Made by a program: the position numbers and the translations under genes. 36,143 bases of DNA from a virus. The stretch is taken from IMG/VR virus record IMGVR_UViG_3300010885_022591, positions 1 to 36,143 of that record. One strand, given 5' to 3'. The notes below the pieces were generated by a model. That model was given only the letters and a program-made list of their open reading frames with translations. It did no database searches and was not told the DNA's origin. Shown here one piece after another: positions 26,035-34,098 of this stretch (its first letter is position 1; every line of letters begins with the position of its first letter).

Positions 26035-27642
26035 ATGTCAGTACAATCGCAACCGAAAAAAACATTAAAAGAAATTATAGCAGATGAATATCGTAAATGT
26101 GGATTAGACCCAGTTTACTTTATGAAAAAATACTGTGTTATTCAACACCCGACTCGTGGTAAAATACCATTTCACTTATATCCTTTTCAAGAGGATTGTA
26201 TGATTGATTTTAAAAATAATCGTTTTAATATTATTCTTAAATCACGTCAACTTGGACTTTCAACACTTTCCGCTGGATACATTCTTTGGAAAATGCTATT
26301 CAATCAGGACTTCAATGCGCTTGTTATCGCAACAAAAGTAACGGTAGCAAAAAACTTAGTTGAAAAAGTAAGAGTTATGCACGACCTTTTACCGATATGG
26401 TTGCGGGATGGTGGTAATAGCTCGGTTGAAGATAATAAACTATCACTCAAATTAAAGAATGGTTCACAATGTAAAGCAATTGCATCTTCACCTGATGCAG
26501 GACGTTCTGAAGCACTATCGCTATTAGTTGTTGATGAAGCGGCATTTATTCGTGATATCGATGAAATCTGGCTATCGGCACAATCAACATTATCTACCGG
26601 TGGTTCGGCAATTGTATTATCTACGCCAAATGGTGTGGGTAATTGGTTTCATAAAATGTGGGTAGATGGTGAGAGTGGTGCAAATGGATTTCACAATATC
26701 AAACTACATTGGACGGTACATCCGGAAAGAAAGCAAGATTGGAGAGATGACCAAACTCGTATTTTAGGAATTAAAGGCGCAGCACAAGAATGTGATTGTG
26801 ATTTTGTAAGTTCAGGTGATACGGTAATCGACCCACATCTACTAATGTGGTACAAAGATACATATGTAACCGACCCTGTCGAAAAACGTGGATTTGATGG
26901 AAACTTATGGGTATGGGAACATCCAAACTATAATCGTCAATATATGGTTGTAGCTGACGTTGCTCGTGGCGATGGCTCCGATTATTCTACTGCTCAAATA
27001 ATTGATATAGAAGATAGCTCGCAAGTAGCAGAATATCGTGGCAAGATTGAAACAAAAGATTTTGGAAACTTTTTAACAGCAGTGGCAACCGAGTATAATA
27101 ATGCGCTATTAGTTGTGGAAAACTCAAATGTAGGTTGGGCAACGATTCAGCAAATTATAGATAGGGGATATGGTAATTTATTTTATATGAGTAATGACCT
27201 TAAATATATTGATGTTGAAAGGCAGATGAGCAATAAGTTTTACAGAGATGAAAGGCAAATGGTTGCTGGGTTTTCTACTACATCGAAGACTAGACCACTT
27301 ATTATATCATCATTGGATTCATATATACAAAACAAAGATATTCTAATACGTTCAGTAAGACTAATAGATGAATTATTTACATTTATTTGGAATGGTGGTA
27401 GAGCGGAAGCTATGAAAGGATATAACGATGACCTTACTATGGCATTAGCAATTGGACTATGGGTAAGAAATACGGCATTAAGACTTAAACAAGAAGGGGT
27501 TGATTTGACAAAGAATATATTAAACGCATCGCATGTAGCAAAGTATGATAGTGTCTATACTATAAATGGATTAAAATCAAATCCATATCAAATGGATGTT
27601 GGAAATGGTGAACAATCGAGCTTGACTTGGTTATTGGGTTAA
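26035..27642 (+). CDS. Terminase large subunit (gp17-like packaging ATPase-nuclease), 535 aa
   Basis: Motor that drives DNA into the prohead and cuts the concatemer. ATPase domain: Walker A SRQLGLST (70-77), the T4 gp17-type variant; Walker B LLVVDEAAF (D167, E168); and the coupling motif STPNG. RNase-H-like nuclease domain: D308 in VADVARGDGSDY, E362 in LLVVENSNVGW and the acidic pair D465-D466 in YNDDLTMALA match the three catalytic acids of T4 gp17. Length is slightly below T4's 610. It starts 7 nt after the preceding gene. No small terminase subunit (gp16) is recognisable next to it. The downstream neighbour is a cargo-like protein and then the portal, so the T4 order is kept without sheath and tube genes between. 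Confidence 0.96.
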   Translation: MSVQSQPKKTLKEIIADEYRKCGLDPVYFMKKYCVIQHPTRGKIPFHLYPFQEDCMIDFKNNRFNIILKSRQLGLSTLSAGYILWKMLFNQDFNALVIATKVTVAKNLVEKVRVMHDLLPIWLRDGGNSSVEDNKLSLKLKNGSQCKAIASSPDAGRSEALSLLVVDEAAFIRDIDEIWLSAQSTLSTGGSAIVLSTPNGVGNWFHKMWVDGESGANGFHNIKLHWTVHPERKQDWRDDQTRILGIKGAAQECDCDFVSSGDTVIDPHLLMWYKDTYVTDPVEKRGFDGNLWVWEHPNYNRQYMVVADVARGDGSDYSTAQIIDIEDSSQVAEYRGKIETKDFGNFLTAVATEYNNALLVVENSNVGWATIQQIIDRGYGNLFYMSNDLKYIDVERQMSNKFYRDERQMVAGFSTTSKTRPLIISSLDSYIQNKDILIRSVRLIDELFTFIWNGGRAEAMKGYNDDLTMALAIGLWVRNTALRLKQEGVDLTKNILNASHVAKYDSVYTINGLKSNPYQMDVGNGEQSSLTWLLG

Positions 27643-27655
27643 ATCAAATTTTTAT

Positions 27656-27663
27656 ATATTTAT
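27656..27663 (+). promoter_or_regulatory. Late-promoter-like octamer ATATTTAT
   Basis: Exact octamer, start 25 nt before the ATG at 27681, in the 38-nt gap after the terminase gene. Confidence 0.5.
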
Positions 27664-27680
27664 AGATTGAATGATGAAAC

Positions 27681-28868
27681 ATGATAAAGCTAAGAGATAT
27701 GCTAAATAAAGTAGGTGGGCCCACATCAAAATCATATTCTTCTACCCAAACACAAAATGAAGATTTAAACAAATGGTTTAAAGAAAAATGGGTAAATATA
27801 GGAAAAAAAGTAAATGGTAAACATCCACCATGTGGCACTTCCGGTGAAAAAAGTGGTTATGCAAAATGTGTTCCTGCGGCTAAAGCAGCTGGAATGAGTA
27901 AAAAAGAAAAGGAAAGTGCCACTAGAAGAAAACGAGCAGCACAAAACGCAGCAGATAGAGGTGGTAAGAATAGTAATGGACAAGGAAAGACTCCGATATA
28001 TGTTTCTACTAAAACAAAAAATGAAGGATGGAGTCAAAAATATAAAAATAGTATAAATTGTAATAATCCAAAAGGTTTCTCTCAAAAAGCACATTGCAAA
28101 GGAAAGAAAAAAAATGAAACTATGAATATTGAAGAAAGACTAAACCTCTTTTTAGAGAAGAATTGCCCAACTGATAAAGCAAAGTGGGCAGCATCTAAGG
28201 TAGCAGCTAAATCTAAATTCGATGTATACCCGTCAGCATACGCAAATGGATGGGCAGCAAAGAACTATAAAGGTAAAGGCGGTGGTTGGCGAAGTTGTAG
28301 TGAATCCGTAGTAAATGAAGATTGTTGGGATGGATATAAAAATGTAGGTGGAAAAATGAAAAATGGTAAAATGGTGCCAAATTGTGTTCCTATAAATGAA
28401 GAAACCGCTGAACTTAATTGCGATGAAAACGGAAATTGTTGGGAATTAGAACCACCAAGATATCCAAGCGATTCAATGGCAAATAGAACTATGGAAGAAG
28501 AAATCGATGAATATGATGTAGAAACCATAGAAGAAGAAAAATCTTTTATAAAATTTATGAGAGAATATAATCAATTACTATCTGAAGCAACTTGCCCATG
28601 TTTATTGGAAGCTGAGTATCAAGGACGTAACGTAAAGCTTGGTAAAATAATGCAAGGAGATATTAAAAAATTCAAAGTATATGTTAAGAACGATAAAGGA
28701 AATGTTGTTAAAGTAAATTTTGGATTTGGTGGTAGTTCGGCCGGCGGAAAAAGAATGGTAATTAAGAAAAATAATCCTGCAAGAAGAAAATCATTTAGAG
28801 CAAGAATGAATTGTGATAGTCCCGGTCCAAGATGGAAAGCAAGATATTGGGCATGTCGTACTTGGTAA
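27681..28868 (+). CDS. Mosaic virion-cargo-like protein (395 aa) built of several phage modules
   Basis: The N-terminus MIKLRDML resembles that of the protein at 34850 (MIRLKDIL) and may be a capsid-targeting sequence. Module 1 (about residues 29-115): WFKEKWVNIG, CGTSGEKSGYAKCVP and RRKRAAQNAADRGGK, which looks like the DUF5872 type. Module 2 (about 158-210): PTDKAKWAASKVAAKSKFDV and YPSAYANGWAAKNYK. Module 3: a CWDGYKNVG...MVPNCVP unit. Module 4 (311-395): a basic C-terminal unit (YQGRNVKLGKI, VYVKNDKGNVVKVNFG, ARRKSFRARMNCD, ARYWACRTW) that recurs in phage proteins. gp21-type sites LSE302-A and LLE310-A lie just before module 4. Cys are numerous. Function is unknown; a location inside the capsid is inferred from position and sites. 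Confidence 0.7.
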   Translation: MIKLRDMLNKVGGPTSKSYSSTQTQNEDLNKWFKEKWVNIGKKVNGKHPPCGTSGEKSGYAKCVPAAKAAGMSKKEKESATRRKRAAQNAADRGGKNSNGQGKTPIYVSTKTKNEGWSQKYKNSINCNNPKGFSQKAHCKGKKKNETMNIEERLNLFLEKNCPTDKAKWAASKVAAKSKFDVYPSAYANGWAAKNYKGKGGGWRSCSESVVNEDCWDGYKNVGGKMKNGKMVPNCVPINEETAELNCDENGNCWELEPPRYPSDSMANRTMEEEIDEYDVETIEEEKSFIKFMREYNQLLSEATCPCLLEAEYQGRNVKLGKIMQGDIKKFKVYVKNDKGNVVKVNFGFGGSSAGGKRMVIKKNNPARRKSFRARMNCDSPGPRWKARYWACRTW

Positions 28869-28892
28869 TATCAAAAATTTTTCATACATTTG
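28861..28892 (+). promoter_or_regulatory. Bacteroidetes-type promoter before the portal gene
   Basis: CTTG at 28861-28864 (followed by G), a 20-nt spacer ending in a T-run, then a perfect TACATTTG at 28885-28892, 17 nt before the portal ATG. The upstream element overlaps the last codons of the preceding gene. Layout equals the sites at 10124 and 19196. Confidence 0.65.
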
Positions 28893-28908
28893 AATTTAAT
28901 AAAATAAT

Positions 28909-30627
28909 ATGGCAGATAAATCAATATATAGTAGGTTACAAAAACTATTTTCAACCAATACGATAGTTCGTAAAACTCCTAAAGGTACAAAGGTAATTGA
29001 TACCGATGAGTATCAAAATATGACTACAAACCTTGTGGATAGGTTTATGAAACTAAAGGTTACAAACTATTCCACAGGTCAAATTGACTCATCACTAGCA
29101 TATCAGCAAGTTAGAATAGATCTTTTCAGAGATTATGATTCAATGGACCAAGACCCGATATTATCATCTGCATTAGATATTTTTGCAGACGAATGCACGG
29201 CTCGTAATGAAACCGGACAAGTATTAAAAATACATCATGATGATCATAATGTAAAGCAAATCCTTGAAAATCTTTTTTATGATATCCTTAATGTAGAGTT
29301 TAATCTTTGGCCATGGACTAGAAATCTTGTAAAATATGGAGATTTCTTTCTACAATTGGAAATGTCTGAAGGTGTTGGTATTGTAAATGTTTATCCATAT
29401 TCGCCTTATGAAATAAGTCGTGTTGAAAACTTTGACCCTAAAAATCCACAAAGAGTTAAATTTGTATACGCACCATATCAAAATCCATTAGGAGCATATG
29501 GGCAAACTACAAAAAAAGAATTTGAAAATTACGAAATAGCTCACTTCCGTCTAAATTCAGATTCAAACTTTTTACCATATGGTAAAGCAATGATTGAAGG
29601 CGGCCGCCGTGTTTGGAAACAAATACAATTAATGGAAGATGCAATGATATTGCATAAAATAATGAGAGCGCCTGAAAAACGTATTTTTAAAATTGATGTT
29701 GGTAATATACCGCCTACCGAAGTTGATAACTACATCCAAAAAATTATAAACAACTCTAAAAAAGTTCCATTTGTAGATGAAAGGACTGGTGACTATAATC
29801 TTAAATTCAATGTTCAAAATATGATTGAAGATTATTATTTACCTGTACGTGGTAGTGATAATGGCACTTCAATAGATACTTTAAAAGGATTGGAGTATAG
29901 TATGATTGATGAACTTAACTATCTTAAAAATAAGTTAATGGCATCTCTTAAAATTCCAAAGGCATATATGGGGTATGAGGAAGATACCGGTGGTAAAGCA
30001 ACATTGGCATCTTTAGATATAAGATTTGCAAAAACAATAGAAAGAATACAGCGTGTATTGGTTTCCGAATTGACTAAAATAGCTATCATACATTTATACT
30101 CACAAGGTATTGATGATGAAAGATTGACAGAATTTAGTCTTGAACTTACACTTCCTTCAAAAATATATGAACAAGAGCAAGTTGAATTATATAAATCTAA
30201 AGTTGAATTAATAAGCTCAATGCAGAATACAAAAATGTTTTCAAAAGAATGGATGTATCATTCTATTATGAAGATGGCTAAAGATGAACAAGATGAGCAG
30301 ACACTTGCTATATTAGAAGATGTTAAGCAAGCATTTAGATTGACTTCAATTGAAACGCAAGGTGTAGACCCTGCGGCTCAAACCGAAGAACAACCAACTA
30401 ATGTAGAGGAAGAAATAAAAAAGATAAAAACGGAATTAGAAGAAGATGGTAAAGTAGGTAGACCAAAAGATACGGTACGATATGGTAAAGATGACCATCC
30501 ATTAGGACGTGACCCACTTGGTATTAAGAAATTAAAACAAAAAGAAGGTAGCGTTAAATTCAAACCTCGTAACAATTATCAAGAGATATTTAAGGATATG
30601 GATGGTAATAAAAAAATTGTTTTATAA
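28909..30627 (+). CDS. Portal vertex protein (gp20-like), 572 aa
   Basis: Forms the dodecameric ring at the unique vertex through which DNA enters and leaves, and nucleates head assembly. The sequence follows the T4 gp20 family: LSSALDIFADECTARNE near the N-terminus, NLVKYGDFFLQLE, the ARRV-like segment EGGRRVWKQIQLMEDAMILHK, RAPEKRIFKIDVGN and a GKATLASLDIRFAKTIERIQ helix in the crown/stem region. Length is close to T4 gp20 (524). The C-terminal 90 residues are charged and linker-like (EDGKVGRPKDTVRYGKDD). A host-type promoter lies directly upstream. The gene is followed by a 136-nt gap and then a prohead-core-like gene, as in T4. Confidence 0.95.
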   Translation: MADKSIYSRLQKLFSTNTIVRKTPKGTKVIDTDEYQNMTTNLVDRFMKLKVTNYSTGQIDSSLAYQQVRIDLFRDYDSMDQDPILSSALDIFADECTARNETGQVLKIHHDDHNVKQILENLFYDILNVEFNLWPWTRNLVKYGDFFLQLEMSEGVGIVNVYPYSPYEISRVENFDPKNPQRVKFVYAPYQNPLGAYGQTTKKEFENYEIAHFRLNSDSNFLPYGKAMIEGGRRVWKQIQLMEDAMILHKIMRAPEKRIFKIDVGNIPPTEVDNYIQKIINNSKKVPFVDERTGDYNLKFNVQNMIEDYYLPVRGSDNGTSIDTLKGLEYSMIDELNYLKNKLMASLKIPKAYMGYEEDTGGKATLASLDIRFAKTIERIQRVLVSELTKIAIIHLYSQGIDDERLTEFSLELTLPSKIYEQEQVELYKSKVELISSMQNTKMFSKEWMYHSIMKMAKDEQDEQTLAILEDVKQAFRLTSIETQGVDPAAQTEEQPTNVEEEIKKIKTELEEDGKVGRPKDTVRYGKDDHPLGRDPLGIKKLKQKEGSVKFKPRNNYQEIFKDMDGNKKIVL

Positions 30628-30763
30628 TTTTACACTTAATAATCTTTAAAATATATAATTTGACATACTAAATACATTTAAAATAATAAAAATCATATTT
30701 ATTATTAATGGTTATAGTAAACGAATAAAAATTATATATTTATATCTGACAAATTATAAATTG
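30628..30763 (+). other. Intergenic leader after the portal gene with two late octamers
   Basis: A 136-nt AT-rich gap. It holds ATATTTAT at 30695-30702 and again at 30736-30743, the latter 28 nt before the ATG at 30764. A six-codon ORF (ATG at 30708) follows the first octamer but has no other support. No convincing hairpin terminator was seen. Confidence 0.5.
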
Positions 30764-31633
30764 ATGAAAAAAATAAAACATTCAAAATTCAAAAATACCG
30801 GATTTATATTTGAATTACTGGTAAGGCAAATTACTTCCGAAATAATGTCATCAAACAAATCGGTTGCGGAAAAAATTTTAAAAGAACATTTCAACTCCAA
30901 AAAAGAATTATCTAAAGAATTAAAACTTTATCAATACTTAGTTAATGAAAAGTATAATTCTGAAAGCAAAGCAGAAAAATTCATTGATACGATATGCGAA
31001 GCTCGTAAAAGACTTGATGAAACTAAACTTACAAAAGAAAAATATAACTTAATAAAGATAATCAAAGAACAATATGGTTTGGAGGAGTTTATAAAATCAC
31101 CAATATCAAACTATAAGGCTTTAGCATCAATTTATAAAATATTTGAAGTAACAGTTTCCAATGAACAATACGATCCAACCGATATTGTAAATTCACGTTT
31201 CACAATTACAGAAAACATAATTAATACATCTATTCAAAATAAAGATAATAAGATTAAAGATGCTGTATTAGAGGAATATCGTAAACAAGATGAAGACCTT
31301 CGTGCAATATCTTATAAACTACTTGTTGAATCATTTAATAAAAAATATAAAAATCTTAGTAATGAACAAAAAGGACTTTTAAGAGAATATATTAATAATA
31401 TAAACAACACAGGTAAATTAAGTGAGTATGTTACTAATCAGATTACAACTCTTAGTGCAAATTTAAAAGAAGTTGGTATAAAAATTAATGATAAAGTAAC
31501 TAAAATTAAATTAGCAGAAACAATAGCTAATATTAAAAAAATCAAATCCGTAAAACGTATCAAAGAAGAACATCTATCTGCATTGATGATGACTTACGAA
31601 CTTTTGGGTGAATTGAAAAATAAGATAAAATAA
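30764..31633 (+). CDS. Putative prohead-core protein, helical and charged (289 aa)
   Basis: A TTG codon directly before the ATG is in frame, but ATG at 30764 is the better start, 28 nt after a late octamer. The product is Lys/Glu-rich and almost wholly helical. It begins KKIKHSKFKNTGFIFELLVRQIT, a segment I recognise in other T4-like phages at the same position. It lies between portal and prohead protease, where T4 has the core proteins gp67 and gp68, so a core or scaffold role is likely. There is no membrane segment, Cys pair or enzymatic motif, and no clear sequence likeness to T4 gp67/gp68. Confidence 0.65.
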   Translation: MKKIKHSKFKNTGFIFELLVRQITSEIMSSNKSVAEKILKEHFNSKKELSKELKLYQYLVNEKYNSESKAEKFIDTICEARKRLDETKLTKEKYNLIKIIKEQYGLEEFIKSPISNYKALASIYKIFEVTVSNEQYDPTDIVNSRFTITENIINTSIQNKDNKIKDAVLEEYRKQDEDLRAISYKLLVESFNKKYKNLSNEQKGLLREYINNINNTGKLSEYVTNQITTLSANLKEVGIKINDKVTKIKLAETIANIKKIKSVKRIKEEHLSALMMTYELLGELKNKIK

Positions 31634-31640
31634 ATAAGAT

Positions 31641-31886
31641 ATGACAAATTTTAGAACAAGTAATGCAGCTACATACACTACCGGTCAATCGGGATCATTA
31701 CAAAATGCTTGGGGTATATTAGCAACAACAGGCTCTGCCGGAGTTCTAACATTAGACGGAGGAAATCCTACACTAAGAGGCGCATACGCAACTATGAGTA
31801 TAGCACATGTAGCTACTGGGTTTCCGTTTCCATGCTATGTAAGAAGTGTATCGGTAACAGCAGGAACTGTATATGTTTTAGCATAA
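31641..31886 (+). CDS. Small beta-rich protein, possible head decoration or fibre protein (81 aa)
   Basis: Short protein rich in Gly, Thr, Ala and Ser (MTNFRTSNAATYTTGQSG to GTVYVLA) with alternating beta pattern and hydrophobic strands. There is no signal peptide. Its composition contrasts with the Lys/Glu-rich neighbours and resembles small capsid-exterior or tail proteins. It starts 7 nt after the preceding stop and belongs to the head operon. An overlapping + frame (31709-31924) is longer at its 3' end but has worse composition and crosses the next start, so I take this frame. Function is not known. Confidence 0.65.
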   Translation: MTNFRTSNAATYTTGQSGSLQNAWGILATTGSAGVLTLDGGNPTLRGAYATMSIAHVATGFPFPCYVRSVSVTAGTVYVLA

Positions 31887-31907
31887 TAAAAATAAAATCA
31901 ATTAACT

Positions 31908-32492
31908 ATGCCAGCGGTAAGTAAATCACAACAAAAATTAATGGGAATTGTACATGCTATCCAAAAAGGAGAAGCAAACCCAAAAGATTTCAGCAAAGGA
32001 GCACAAGATATGGCTAAAAATATGAAAAAATCCGATGTTAAAGATTTTGCATCAACAAAGCAAAAAGGACTTCCTGATAAAAAAGAAAATACGGATAAAC
32101 TAAAAGAGTATATTCGTAAAATGGTTAGAGAAATGAGTACAACGGGTGCAGTTGATGGATATAATACACCATTTGCATTTGGCAAACGTGGCAATGAAAA
32201 AGCAAAAGCTAAAAAGCAAGCCGATTTGACTGGGTATACTCCAGTAAATGAAAATCGTTGGTTAGAACTAAAAAAAGAAGATAGTCCAGCTAACGCCAAA
32301 ATAAACAAAGGTATCTCAAACATAAATAAACAACTTGCTGAAATGGAAAAGTTTATGGATTGGTATGGTAGATTGAAGCAAGAGAGTGGTGTTACGAATG
32401 AAACTTTTTGGAAAGCAACAAATCGTAACATTTATACGATTAAAGAAAGATTAGTGAGGCTTGAGCAGAAAATTCGTAAAATATCTGAATAA
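31908..32492 (+). CDS. DUF3008-type N-terminal module plus helical domain (194 aa)
   Basis: Residues 1-58 (MPAVSKSQQKLMGIVHAIQKG, then MAKNMKKSDVKDFASTKQKGLP) match the small basic DUF3008 module common in phages, of unknown role. It is followed by MVREMSTTGAVDGYNTPFAFGKRG, a short Gly/Phe block seen in other phage virion-associated proteins, and a C-terminal helical region (about 115-194) with a KERLVRLEQKIRKISE coiled-coil end. Basic charge and position in the core/protease operon fit a DNA-associated internal protein, but this is inferred. The stop overlaps the next start (TAATG). Confidence 0.7.
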   Translation: MPAVSKSQQKLMGIVHAIQKGEANPKDFSKGAQDMAKNMKKSDVKDFASTKQKGLPDKKENTDKLKEYIRKMVREMSTTGAVDGYNTPFAFGKRGNEKAKAKKQADLTGYTPVNENRWLELKKEDSPANAKINKGISNINKQLAEMEKFMDWYGRLKQESGVTNETFWKATNRNIYTIKERLVRLEQKIRKISE

Positions 32493-33109
32493 TGAATTTA
32501 ACGGAATTAGAAAATATTGTTGAGGAAATTGTAAGAGAAGAGATGGAGTATCAACAGCTCTTCAAAGCCATGCTAAAGGCAACTGGTAAAAATATTCCTA
32601 CAATGAGTGATACGGAGAAGAAGAAGTTTTTTAATGCCGTAGATAAAGCATATAAAGCTAAGACAGAAGGTAGGCTAACTGGGTATAAAGAAAATATGGA
32701 TGAAGGTTTCATATCCGGATTACTATCATTAATGACAGTGGCAATAATTGGTAAAGTAATTTTTTACTATTTTATACAATTAGTAGATAAGGGTATGAAA
32801 TACTTTTCTTCTGATGATAAAAAATTAGAAGTAGTTGTTAAGAAAATATTAAAAGAGTTATCGGATAATAAATCGTTCATAGATGATGTTACCAATATGA
32901 TTAATAAAAACAAAGGAATTGATCAAGTAACAGCCAACAAGATTTTAAAAATGGGATATACTCAAGACCTAATTAAGAAATATACCGCAAAGGGTGATAT
33001 TGATAAGAACAAACTTGAGAATGAATTAAAAACCATATTTTTTAAATCTTGGGAAGATTCAAATGTTGTATCAACAATAACCGATAAAATTAAAAATGAT
33101 ATTAAATAA
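32492..33109 (+). CDS. Membrane-segment-containing head-cluster protein (205 aa)
   Basis: The acidic amphipathic N-terminus (MNLTELENIVEEIVREEMEY) resembles capsid-targeting peptides. Next is a QLFKAMLKATGKNIPTM plus KKKFFNAVDKAYKAK unit, a short motif shared with other phage virion proteins. Residues about 74-97 (ISGLLSLMTVAIIGKVIFYYF) form one hydrophobic helix long enough to cross a membrane. The rest is helical and charged. A membrane-active internal protein ejected with the DNA is one possibility; a membrane-bound assembly initiator (the role of T4 gp40) is another. Both are inferred. It is translationally coupled at both ends (TAATG overlaps). Confidence 0.6.
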   Translation: MNLTELENIVEEIVREEMEYQQLFKAMLKATGKNIPTMSDTEKKKFFNAVDKAYKAKTEGRLTGYKENMDEGFISGLLSLMTVAIIGKVIFYYFIQLVDKGMKYFSSDDKKLEVVVKKILKELSDNKSFIDDVTNMINKNKGIDQVTANKILKMGYTQDLIKKYTAKGDIDKNKLENELKTIFFKSWEDSNVVSTITDKIKNDIK

Positions 33110-33699
33110 TGAATAAAGGACTCTTAATAGAAACACATTTATTTGAAGCAAAAATACAAGAGGAAGATAATGGAACTTTCCTTGTTAAAGGTATCCTACA
33201 AAGAGCTGGAGCCCCAAATCAAAATAAACGTAGATATCCAAAGGAAATTCTTAAAAGAGAATGTGATAAGTATCAACAACTTATTAAAGAAAGACGTGCT
33301 TTGGGAGAACTTGACCATCCAGATTCACCTGTAATCAATCTTAAAAATGTTTCACATAATATTAGAGAAATCTATTGGGAAGGCGATGATGTATGTGGTG
33401 TAGTAGAAATATTATCAACACCATCTGGAAATATACTAAGAGAACTTCTAAAAAATAATATTCGTTTAGGAATTAGTAGTAGAGGTTTGGGTTCTGTAAA
33501 AGAAATGAACGATGGAACGGTTATGGTTCAGGAAGATTTTGAAATTATAGGTTGGGATTTCGTTTCAAACCCATCAACGCATGGTGCATTTATGGCGCCA
33601 ATGAATGAAAGTAAGCAATGGCAGAAAATCGCAGATGAATGTGGTAAATGGTGTCGCTCACATGACTTAATGCGAGAAATTCTTATCGAATTAAATTAA
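33109..33699 (+). CDS. Prohead maturation protease (gp21-like serine protease), 196 aa
   Basis: Cuts scaffold, core and capsid proteins at [L/I]xE sites during head maturation. Family motifs are clear: GELDHPD (H70), the nucleophile in ISSRGLGSV (S124) and WDFVSNPS (D150), with NKRRYPKEIL near the N-terminus as in other T4-type proteases. Its own N-terminus (GLLIETHLFEAKIQEE) holds LIE-T and LFE-A, possible self-cleavage sites. Length is close to T4 gp21 (212). The start overlaps the previous stop. The substrates are presumably the neighbouring small proteins, the gp22-like scaffold at the right edge, a major capsid protein outside the window, and perhaps the 1682-residue protein. Confidence 0.95.
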   Translation: MNKGLLIETHLFEAKIQEEDNGTFLVKGILQRAGAPNQNKRRYPKEILKRECDKYQQLIKERRALGELDHPDSPVINLKNVSHNIREIYWEGDDVCGVVEILSTPSGNILRELLKNNIRLGISSRGLGSVKEMNDGTVMVQEDFEIIGWDFVSNPSTHGAFMAPMNESKQWQKIADECGKWCRSHDLMREILIELN

Positions 33700-33704
33700 T
33701 TAAT

Positions 33705-33712
33705 ATATTTAT
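33705..33712 (+). promoter_or_regulatory. Late-promoter-like octamer ATATTTAT
   Basis: Exact octamer, start 24 nt before the ATG at 33729, in the 29-nt gap after the protease gene. Confidence 0.5.
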
Positions 33713-33728
33713 ACAAAACAATAATAAA

Positions 33729-34094
33729 ATGAAAAAAACAATTTTACAAGAAGTTAAAGCAATAAACAAAATTGCAGGAACTAAAATTACAAAGCAACAA
33801 GAGATTGCATTAATTAAGGAAAGACTTCAAAACTTAAATGAGGCAACAGGACCATATTACTCGACAGGATATGAAGCAGGTGGTAATGGCAAGACCGGTA
33901 AGTTGGATAAAACAACACCAGAAGGAAAATATATAGCTGCTAAAATAAATCAACTATATACATTAATAAATGATAAAAAATTACTTGATTTTACCGAAGG
34001 ATATGTAAAATCAATGGCAACATCGGTACTAAGATTCGATGGAATAAATAGTGTTCCAAAAGTATTATTACAAATAAGAGAGAAAAATAAATAA
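33729..34094 (+). CDS. Small head-cluster protein with a cleavable-looking leader (121 aa)
   Basis: Residues 1-38 are a Lys/Glu/Ile-rich helix ending in NLNE38-ATG, a good match to the gp21 cleavage consensus. Cleavage would leave an 83-residue mature protein starting ATGPYYSTGYEAGGNGK, a Gly/Tyr-rich turn, followed by a helical region (GKYIAAKINQLYTLINDKKLL). This leader-plus-cargo layout is what T4 internal proteins show. I do not recognise the mature part. It lies directly after the protease gene with its own late octamer and 4 nt before the next gene. Confidence 0.65.
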   Translation: MKKTILQEVKAINKIAGTKITKQQEIALIKERLQNLNEATGPYYSTGYEAGGNGKTGKLDKTTPEGKYIAAKINQLYTLINDKKLLDFTEGYVKSMATSVLRFDGINSVPKVLLQIREKNK

Positions 34095-34098
34095 ATAA

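Noticed and set aside
30708-30728. Six-codon ORF after the octamer at 30695
   Set aside because: Too short to judge and without any other signal; the second octamer and ATG at 30764 explain the region.
31709-31924. Alternative + frame overlapping the 81-residue gene
   Set aside because: Arg/Ile/Ser-rich composition typical of an out-of-frame translation, and it runs over the next gene's start.
31898-32431. Minus-strand ORF of 177 codons
   Set aside because: Exact antisense shadow of the DUF3008-type gene at 31908-32492; the + frame has recognisable motifs and the operon fits.
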